The notes under the pieces are model-generated. The model had not been told where the DNA came from, did not search any database, and was given only the letters and a program-made list of their open reading frames with translations. A DNA stretch of 64,000 nucleotides from Geotrypetes seraphini. Taxonomy: Eukaryota > Chordata > Amphibia > Gymnophiona > Dermophiidae. Position numbers and translations under genes: made by a program. Below are positions 56,990-64,000 of this stretch, piece by piece. How positions within the stretch are numbered: the stretch's first letter is position 1; every line of letters starts with the position of its first letter. Location of the stretch: the NCBI RefSeq assembly GCF_902459505.1, contig NC_047101.1, positions 11,037,168-11,101,167 of the forward strand, in the 5' to 3' direction.

Positions 56990-57110
56990 AGGCCTCTTTT
57001 GCCAAGCCCGATAAACGTGGGCTGCCGCTGAAGCCCGTAGGGATTTAAAGGGCTTCAGGGCTTTTGCTCCACAGCACTTGCAAGCCCAGCTTCATAAGAG
57101 GCCCTAAGAT
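56990..57110. mobile_element. Small palindromic MITE
   Basis: AGGCCTCTTTTGCCAAGCCC at the left and the inverse 'GGGCTTCATAAGAGGCC'-like end at the right. Relative of 34045-34145. Confidence 0.55.
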
Positions 57111-57119
57111 TACAACAGT

Positions 57120-58080
57120 AGTTGGCATAAGAATTGCCGCTGCTGGGTCAGACCATATGAATATGAATCGTGCCCAGCAGTCCGCTCACGCGGCGGCCCT
57201 TTGGTCAAAGACCAGTGCTCTAAATGAGTCCAGCTTCACCTGCGTACATTCCGGTTTAGCAGGAACTTGTCCAACTTTGTCTTGAGTCCCTGGAGGGTGT
57301 TTTCCCCTATAACAGCCTCCAGAAGCGCATTCCAGTTTTCTACCACTCTCTGGATGAAGAACTACTTCCTTATGTTTGTACGGAATCTCTTCCCTTTTAA
57401 CTTTAGAGAATGCCCTCTTGTTCTCCCTACCTTGGAGAGGGTGAACAATCTGTCTTTATATACTAAGTATATGCCCTTCATTATCTTGAACGTTTCGATC
57501 ATGTCCCCTCTGTCTCCTCTTTTCAAGGGAGAAGAGGCCCAGTTTCTAAAATCTCTTACTGTATGGCAACTCCTCAACCATTTTAGTCGCTCTCCTCCGG
57601 ACCCTTTCGAGTAGTACTGTGTCCTTCTTCATGTATGGTGACCAAGTGAGGGCGCACCATGGCCCGGTACAGCAGCATGATAACCTTCTCTGATCCCCTT
57701 CTTAATCATTCCTAGCATTCTGTTCGCCCTTTTCGCTTCCGCCACACATTGCGAGGACAGCTTCATCGACTTGTCGATCAGAACTCCCAAATCTCTTTAA
57801 ATAACTTCATATCGTCTGCAAATTTAATCACCTCATTCGTCGTACCAATGTCCAGATCGTTTATAAAGATGTTGAAGAGCACGGGTCCAAGCACCGAGCC
57901 CTGCGGCACCCCACTGGTGAAGCTCTTCCAGTCCGAGTATTGTCCATTTACGAGTATTGTCTGTTTCCTATCCTCCAGCCAGTTTTTAATCCATGTGAGT
58001 TCTTCACCCTCGATTCCATGGCTCGCAATTTTCCGAAGTAGTTGTTCATGCGGAACCTTGTTTTAAATAAATCTCTTTGA
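57120..58080 (-). mobile_element. CR1-type LINE fragment (antisense)
   Basis: Inverse of a CR1 3' half. The - strand near 57577-57362 reads RGDRGDMIETFKIMKGIY and LKLKGKRFRTNIRK, and further up '[11 protein letters not shown]' and palm-domain remains. Numerous breaks. Confidence 0.8.
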
Positions 58081-58144
58081 TGCCTCATTTGAAATTTTAA
58101 ACCTTGGGTGGGAGACCCTATCAAACTGGGTCCGCACAGGGGCC

Positions 58145-58440
58145 CTGCAATTAAATTAAACTAAACTTAGCTTTATATACCGGATCTTCAGCTAGAAAGG
58201 AGCTCGACTCGGTTAACAGTAACTAAAAAAATACTTAAAAAAGTAACAATCAGAAAATATTAATATGACTAGTTTCCAAAGTGTTTGGCAAATAAAATAG
58301 TTTTTAAAGATGGACGTAAAAGTTGAAAAGGACCAGGACCCCTTTAAAATAAGAGGAAGTTCGTTCCATAGTTGAGAAGATTTGAAAACCAAGGATTGAC
58401 TGAAATTCTTGACTCCTTTGATTCCTTTCACTGAAGGAAG
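58145..58440 (-). mobile_element. L2-type LINE 3' end
   Basis: The - strand frame 58431-58213 contains SLVFKSSQLWNELPLIL, the L2-type RT C-terminus, followed by the tail 'GGAGCTCGACTCGG' inverse shared with 45295. Confidence 0.7.
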
Positions 58441-58489
58441 GAAGAGTTTGAATTGTTGGGTGCCTCTTGCATAGGAGAATCTAACCCCC

Positions 58490-58620
58490 CCCCTCTTTAC
58501 AAAGTTTGGTTTTTAGGGCTGGCTGCAGTAGTAACAGCTCCGACGCTCATAGGAATTCTAGGAGCTGGCACTAAAACCGCACTACGGTGTTGTAAAAAAA
58601 AAAAAAAAAAAGGGGGGGGA
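58490..58620. mobile_element. Small palindromic MITE remnant
   Basis: 'CTCTTTACAAAGTTTGGTTT' and 'AAAACCGCACTACGGTGTTG' are inverted parts. It is followed by an A-run and a G-run. Confidence 0.4.
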
Positions 58621-58865
58621 GTCTGGCCCTATTCTTACTTCATTCCTAATAATACCTCTGGGCCTGCCTATTTCAGTTGGTTAACTTTGGCCACCTACTA
58701 AATGTAAAGAAGTGACAATTTAGTTGCTTTGCTCCTGTCAGACTTGAAAGACTTTGATTTTAGATAATTTATTAATTAGATCATTTAGATAAGTCCTATT
58801 TAGCTGACTGAACTTCTAAAAGTGACACCAAAGCAAATTTCCAGTGTCTTCGTATGCGTTGCCCT

Positions 58866-59295
58866 TCCCGGTGTGGTGCAGCGGTTAAAGTTACCGCCTC
58901 AGCCCCCCCGAGGTGGTGGGTTCAAACCCCCGCTGCTCCTTGTGACCCTGGGCAAGTCACTTAATCCCCCCATTGCCCCAGGTAGATTGTGAGCCCACCA
59001 GGACAGACAGGGGAAAATGCTTGAGTACCTGAATAAATCCATGTAAACCAGGGGTGTCCAACCTTTTGGCTTCCCTGCACCGCATTGGCCGAAAAAAAAT
59101 GTTTCTGGGGGCCACGCAAACGTGCAAACGCTGCAGCAAGACAGAGGAGGGAGCCGGCAAGATGGTAAACACACGGGGGAAGCAGAGGAAAACACTGCAT
59201 TGCTCTTGACTGGGGCCCTTCACGGGGCTGCGGTTGGACACCCCTGAAACTGTTCTGAGCTCCCTTGGAAGAACGGTGTAGAAAATTGAATAAAT
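58866..59295 (+). mobile_element. tRNA-derived SINE split by a hAT element
   Basis: The 5' end has an A-box-like TGGTGCAGCGGTTAAAG and a B-box-like GGGTTCAAACCCC at tRNA spacing, followed by a MIR-type core ('CTGGGCAAGTCACTTAATC') and a tail ending GAATAAATAC. The element is interrupted between 59047 and 59248 by a hAT copy. It is a SINE and not a tRNA gene because the 3' half of the tRNA fold is absent. Confidence 0.8.
59048..59247. mobile_element. hAT-type element inserted in the SINE
   Basis: CAGGGGTGTCCAACCT at the left and GGTTGGACACCCCTG at the right, a classic vertebrate hAT end. Non-coding interior. An exact 8-bp duplication could not be confirmed. Confidence 0.75.
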
Positions 59296-60430
59296 ACATT
59301 TTCACTTTTATTTGTGCCCAGTAATCTTACCTTTCCAGTGGTAACTTGCACGGGATCACTACATGTCATGATCTTAGACTGACTGGGGCTGGTCTTGGTG
59401 TGAGCACAGAGTGTGATGATGCTCGGTACGCAGCCTTCCTCATGTTTAAAAAAATCTGTTTCGTGGATATATGAATATTGTATTTCACAAACCACTTTCA
59501 TTGACTGCCTTTTGATTTCGGAAAATTGCACACAATCTGTTCCACCCTGCAGAATATCTTCATGTGGAACAATTTTGAGCTATTTGCAAGATCTTATTCC
59601 CTTTCGAGTAATTTCGTGCTGTGGGCAGGTTTCTTGAATAGGTTTTGACAGCTTTTGAGAACCGTGAGGCTTTTTTTTTTGCTGAGGGCAATGCTGGCAC
59701 TGGTACATAGAAGCTCCTTCCTCCATGACTCCCTGGTCCCTTCACAGTCTGGCCCTCTTTAGAGGCTGAAAAATGGATTTGGACTGTGAATGGGTGTTCC
59801 CGTTTCAGCTCTTATCACCTATTCATTTCCCAGCCTTGTGCTCCTACTAAGTGAAAGCTTAAAACTGCTACAGGTGGGGCTGTTTAAAAGGGGCTCATTA
59901 CTCGCCCAAAAGATCATGCGAGTCGCTTAGCGGGCACGCATTAATCCGCCGCTTGTCTGCATCAAGCTATAAGGCTCACTGTTCTGTACAGGGACCATTT
60001 GGAAGTTAGTCTAGATGTGACCTTCCACATCTGCTCCCTTCACAGTAGGAGTCTCCACCCCTGGTTTCCCGTCAGGACGGATTAATGTGACACAGTGCAG
60101 GGCTCACTTGGGCTGCAGTTGACTTTTTGATCAGCATTATTTCTTTCACAAACAATCACATTCGCTAAAATGCTACATCTGCTCTGAAAACCACTGGCTG
60201 GCCCCACGGTTGATCAGTGTGTGGTTGGCTCTGTTTTCATTTGGTTTTCATAAAGCTGTAGATCTTGGAGGGTTTGTTCTTCTCATTGTTGGTTTTGTCT
60301 CTGCCCGTCTTTATCCAGTTTTATTGGGGGCGGGCTGGGGACTTAGATTCACTTTACTTCTATAGTATAAGCAATTGACTGAAGAGTATGAAGGTTTACC
60401 TGGAATTATTTTCCTATAAAATTCTTGAAA
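59296..60430. other. Unannotated stretch
   Basis: No recognised exon or repeat. A T-run lies near 59670. Confidence 0.3.
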
Positions 60431-60450
60431 AGTGATTTGCTTTTGTTCTT

Positions 60451-61009
60451 TTTTTTTAAATATTTTTTATTCATTTTCAAGATTAAGTGTTAAAATATAT
60501 TCAATCACATAAACAATAAATACATCACTTAGAAATAATCATTGACACATCTCACAAATTCTTATCCCCATCCCTATTCCAACCCTCCCTCCCATATATT
60601 TCATTATCATATAAACATGTGATAATAAAATACCCCCCTCCCTGCACCTTAAATTAACAAATAATAGAAGGGAACCAATTTTAAATTAATCTTTACAATA
60701 TTTTGTTAATGGTTTCCACACATCCTGAAACTTTTTAAGATAACCCCGCTGTACCGCAATAAACCTTTCCATTTTATATATATGGCATAAAGAGTTCCAC
60801 CAGAAGTTGTAATTTAATCTCCTCCAATCCTTCCAATTAAATGTGATTTGCTGAATGGCAACTCCAGTCATTATAAGTAATAATTTATTGCTATTTGCAG
60901 AAATCTGACTTTTGGCTCTCATTTCCATACCAAATATCACAGTATCATAGGATAATGCCACCGGGTTATCTAATAAATAATTAATTTGGTCCCAAATTGA
61001 TTTCCAAAA
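60451..61009 (-). mobile_element. L1-type LINE, 5'-truncated
   Basis: The - strand encodes the end of ORF2 (FWWNSLCHIYKMERF, then AVQRGYLKKFQDVWKPL), a 3' UTR and a poly-A tail. 16-bp copies of ATTTGCTTTTGTTCTT flank it (60435-60450 and 61010-61025). Same family as 37517-38728. Confidence 0.88.
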
Positions 61010-61104
61010 ATTTGCTTTTGTTCTTCTAACACTGCTGGATTCAGACCGCGTTGGCTGCATTATGACTTTTTATCACACAATATTTTAGCCATGTCTAGCA
61101 GTGG

Positions 61105-61330
61105 TTTTTAACGAGACCTTTTTCTGATCTCTGTATGCAGTTTCAGATTTAATGAAGACTCCCCTGCATATCTCTCTCTCTCCTTCCTTCCTTGTTTCAT
61201 ACGAATGGACCCCTAGAAGGAGGTTGTCTATTACCGAAACACAGACCGTGTCAGGTCCATACCACAAATTTGATGCTGTCTACTTGTGAAGACTTCACAA
61301 TAAACTGTTTATCAAGGTCATCATCTCTAC
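61105..61330 (+). mobile_element. Penelope-like terminal-repeat relic with hammerhead
   Basis: 'GAGACCTTTTTCTGATCTCT' to 'AAACTGTTTATCAAGGTCAT', with the hammerhead-like block at 61207-61258. The left part recurs at 63795-63860. No RT sequence adjoins. Limits estimated. Confidence 0.5.
61207..61258 (+). ncRNA. Hammerhead-ribozyme-like motif (degenerate)
   Basis: GGACC/GGTCC close helix I, GGT/ACC can form helix II, GAA box is followed by ACAC/GTGT pairing around AGACC (a clean 4-bp helix III) and GTC as cleavage triplet. The first core box reads CTAGAAG where CUGANGA is expected, so it is probably inactive. Confidence 0.5.
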
Positions 61331-61339
61331 ATCGTTTCT

Positions 61340-61405
61340 AATCTAATCCTTAGGTTTGTATACCGCATCATCTCCACGTTTGTAGAGCTTGACGCGGTTC
61401 TAACA
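61340..61405 (-). mobile_element. L2-type LINE 3' tail
   Basis: 'CTAATCTAATCCTTAGG' followed by 'GTAGAGCTTGACGCGGTTC', a diverged version of the tails at 45295 and 58145. Confidence 0.4.
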
Positions 61406-61988
61406 TATTGTAACCCTTTTAAAGAACATGCACATTGGGGAACCAGCTAGTTGAGTATATTTGACTCTTTTACTGCTTTTAGGAGTTGCTATAAAATTAC
61501 CACTATTTTCCTTTCTGTAAGGGACTGTGGTCACTTTAATACACACAGTAATTACTCCTGGCAGAATTCTGTGTACGATATTTTAAAATTCTGCAAAGTT
61601 TATTTATAGTGTTTCGCATAGAATTAATTCCTCCATCCTTCCCTTCTCAGGCTCCAGCCTTTTTGTTTCCATTTCATACTCGCAACTGCAGTTCTATCCC
61701 CCTCTCTCACTCGTACCCTGAATACCCTCCTTATCCCCCCCTGTGGTCTGGCATCTCTCTTTCTCTCTTTCTCCCTCTCTTCCCACCACCCTTTCTGGTC
61801 TGGGTCACTCTTCCCTCCTCCCCATATGGATTCAGCATCTATGGCCCTCCCAAAGCAGCAGCCAAGAATTCCATGGGCCATTTCCCACACTCCTGTTGAG
61901 CAGGGGGCTTTCTTTTGAATGACCCCCCCCCCCCCCGGATGTGAATACAGAAGCAGCTAGCCGACAGAGGTAACACTGTGAACAAACT

Positions 61989-62607
61989 GCTTGTGGCTGG
62001 CCCTGTCAGTGCTTTTTTCCTCTGCCGCATTGTCCATTTATGATGTCACTTCCTGTGGATAGATGATGTGGCAGAGTTGCTTGTAGCTGGCCCTGCCAGT
62101 GCTTTTTTCCTCTGCCGCATTGTCCATTTATGATGTCACTTCCTGTGGATGGATGATGTGGCAGAGTTGCTTGTGGCTGGCCCTGCCAGTGCTTTTTTCC
62201 TCTGCCGCATTGTCCATTTATGATGTCACTTCCTGTGGATGGATGATGTGGCAGAGTTGCTTGTGGCTGGCCCTGCCAATGCTTTTTTCCTCTGCCGCAT
62301 TGTCCATTTATGATGTCACTTCCTGTGGATGGATGATGTGACAGAGTTGCTTGTGGCTGGCCCTGCCTGTGCTTTTTTCCTCTGCCGCATTGTCCATTTA
62401 TGATGTCACTTCCTGTGGATGGATGATGTGGCAGAGTTGCTTGTGGCTGGCCCTACCAGTGCTTTTTTCCTCTGCCGCATTGTCCATTTATGATGTCACT
62501 TCCTGTGGATGGATGATGTGGCAGAGTTGCTTGTGGCTGGCCCTGCCAATGCTTTCCGCATTGTCCATTTATGATGTCACTTCCTGTGGATGGATGATGT
62601 GGCAGAG
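61989..62607. repeat. 90-bp minisatellite, about 7 copies
   Basis: The unit (landmarks TTGCTTGTGGCTGGCCCT, TCTGCCGCATTGTCC, GATGTCACTTCCTGTGGAT) repeats head to tail with few differences; the last copy has a short internal deletion. As 90 is divisible by three, a 30-residue repeat stays open on the + strand, which explains the long frames at 62099-62686; it is not a gene. Confidence 0.95.
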
Positions 62608-62609
62608 GA

Positions 62610-63670
62610 AAAACAAAATACTTCAAAATGCTTTAACATGTTTCTGCAGTAACTTGATGCTCCTTAATCACATGTTAAGGGCTTAATGCCCTTTAGTAAA
62701 AGGGCCCTTTTATTTCCTATTGCCCTCAGTTCCACTTGGATGGTAAACTCCTGGGGACAAGGATTTCGGTGTACAGTGTTGCACAGTCCAGTAGTTCTTC
62801 AAAATAAGTAGTAATATTTTATCTTGGAGTGATGAGTACTCAGTCATATTTTGGTGGATTTTGTATTTAATTACTCATTTTTCCAGATCTGACCTCAAGG
62901 GTAAACTACTTTCAGGTACAGTTGGCAGGTTCCTGCCTCAGATGGCTTACAGTTTAGATTTTGACCCGAGGCATTGGATGGTGAAGTGTGATTGGTCTAA
63001 GATCACAAGGAGAGTAATTGGGAAGCAGAATTTGATCCTTTTTGTTTGAGACCCCTATTCTAGAGCAAATTTGTAGCTTTTTTAAAAGGTTTGGCTCAAC
63101 TTGAGGTTCAGAAAACTGTCTTTCAGCTGTGGCTGCTCTGCTTGGGTTCTCCCGTTCTCAGTAGTTTATGCTGGGTCGAGGTCTATACACCGAGTCCACA
63201 CAGCTGTCTGCATTGCCTTTATCACTTTATGGCTTCCAAAGATACCACACTTTTTTTTTTTTTTTAAATAGTGCCTTAGATGGTATTGAAATAATACTTG
63301 GCAGACATGTTGGTTTCTGATTCATATTTTTTTTGTTTTTTGGTCAGTCACTTTGCTTGATTTTGTGTTGCAGTTTCTTTTCTACTGCTTTGGACTTTCA
63401 GCTCAGTCAGATGTGGTCAGTGCAGGGATCGCAGTGCCCTGTGATCTCATTCATGCGCTTAACCCAATTGTTACGGCAATAGCCTTGTGGGTAACTGGCA
63501 AGGATCACGCTCTGAAGTCTGGCTTGATAAGTAGGTACTGCCATTGGTTGAGACGTTTTCGGCTCACCTTTCTTTCCTTACCTGGGGCTATGAATACCGT
63601 CACTGCTACATCTCCAGAGGAGAGAAGCTAGGCTGAGAATCTAAACACAGGCATCCTACTCATTAAACCA
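62610..63670. other. Unannotated stretch
   Basis: A small palindromic MITE end (AGTAAAAGGGCCC) lies at about 62694. No exon recognised. Confidence 0.3.
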
Positions 63671-63682
63671 TAGTACAAGCCA

Positions 63683-63745
63683 GTGTGGTGTGTGTGTGGT
63701 GGTGGTGGTGTGTGTGTGTGTGTGTGGGGGGGGGGGTGGGGGTTC
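63683..63745. repeat. TG-rich and G-rich simple repeat
   Basis: (TG)n runs interrupted by GGTGG, then a G tract. Low-complexity sequence. Confidence 0.9.
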
Positions 63746-63794
63746 CCCTCTAAATGTTCCATACAGATTCTACAGTAAAAGCAGTGGTTAACTA

Positions 63795-64000
63795 GACCTT
63801 TTTCTGATCTCTGTATGCTGTTTCGGATTTAATGACTCCTTTGTATCTTTCTCTCTCTCTCTTTCTTTCTTTCCCTCTTTTTCTTTCTCTCCCTCTTTCT
63901 TTCTTTCTCTCTCTCTCTCTCCCTCTTTCTTTCTCTCTCTCACTCTGTCACATATGTGCATGTGTGCTATTCTTTTTGACTATGTTATTAAATTAGAGGT
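63795..64000 (+). mobile_element. Penelope-like relic start and pyrimidine-rich tract
   Basis: 63795-63860 matches 61110-61190 ('AGACCTTTTTCTGATCTCTG', 'TTTCGGATTTAATG'). It is followed by a (CTTT)n/(CT)n tract at about 63847-63945. The element probably continues beyond the window. Confidence 0.45.

Noticed and set aside
58866-58935. Possible tRNA gene
   Set aside because: A-box- and B-box-like sequences are present, but the acceptor stem cannot close and a MIR-type core follows, so it is a SINE head.
62099-62686. Two open frames with a 30-residue repeat
   Set aside because: They follow directly from the 90-bp minisatellite and have no independent coding evidence.
36300-64000. PCBD2 exons 3 and 4
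   Set aside because: I looked for sequence encoding the expected HHPEWFNVYN region on the + strand and did not find it; a translated search with a PCBD2 profile over this interval would settle it.

Overview
This is a vertebrate nuclear genome window, AT-rich with long introns, two CpG islands and a very heavy load of transposable elements. The repeat mix is dense small palindromic hAT-type elements, CR1- and L2-type LINEs, L1 relatives, and Penelope-like elements. Together with the protein sequences this suggests an amphibian, most likely a caecilian. The species call is inference; the gene calls rest on recognisable protein sequence.

Three host genes are present, in the same neighbourhood as on human 5q31. 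C5orf24 lies on the + strand. It has a non-coding first exon in a CpG island ending at 3626, a single coding exon at 12628-13191, and a long 3' UTR to about 17650. TXNDC15 lies on the - strand with a complete coding sequence in five exons between 32045 and 24687; all four introns have GT/AG ends and phases that agree. PCBD2 lies on the + strand, with exon 1 at 32227-32304 and exon 2 at 36159-36290. Its remaining exons were not found and probably lie beyond the window. TXNDC15 and PCBD2 are head to head, with 181 bases between their start codons inside one CpG island, so they probably share a bidirectional promoter.

The most notable mobile element is at 48898-52707: an apparently whole Penelope-like element on the - strand. 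It has a 248-residue ORF1-like protein, a 743-residue reverse transcriptase with GIY-YIG endonuclease, two identical 227-bp direct repeats, a hammerhead-ribozyme-like motif and a promoter-like CpG block. Other hammerhead-bearing relics lie at 6474-6521, 61207-61258 and in an 850-bp inverted-repeat insertion in a TXNDC15 intron (26874-27723).

Other layout: 1-3200 holds a terminal-inverted-repeat element, a CR1 fragment and a 120-bp minisatellite abutting the C5orf24 promoter. 4000-12600 is C5orf24 intron 1, full of CR1, L2-like, SINE and DNA-transposon pieces. 17650-24600 holds a DIRS-like fossil and two large foldback elements with perfect 8-bp target duplications. 36300-48900 is PCBD2 intron or flank with a mariner containing a nested L1, a hAT element, CR1 and L2-like LINE tails. 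52700-64000 has an L1 ORF1-only insertion nested with other elements, more CR1/L1, a tRNA-derived SINE split by a hAT element, a 90-bp minisatellite and simple repeats. No tRNA gene, rRNA gene or CRISPR array was seen.
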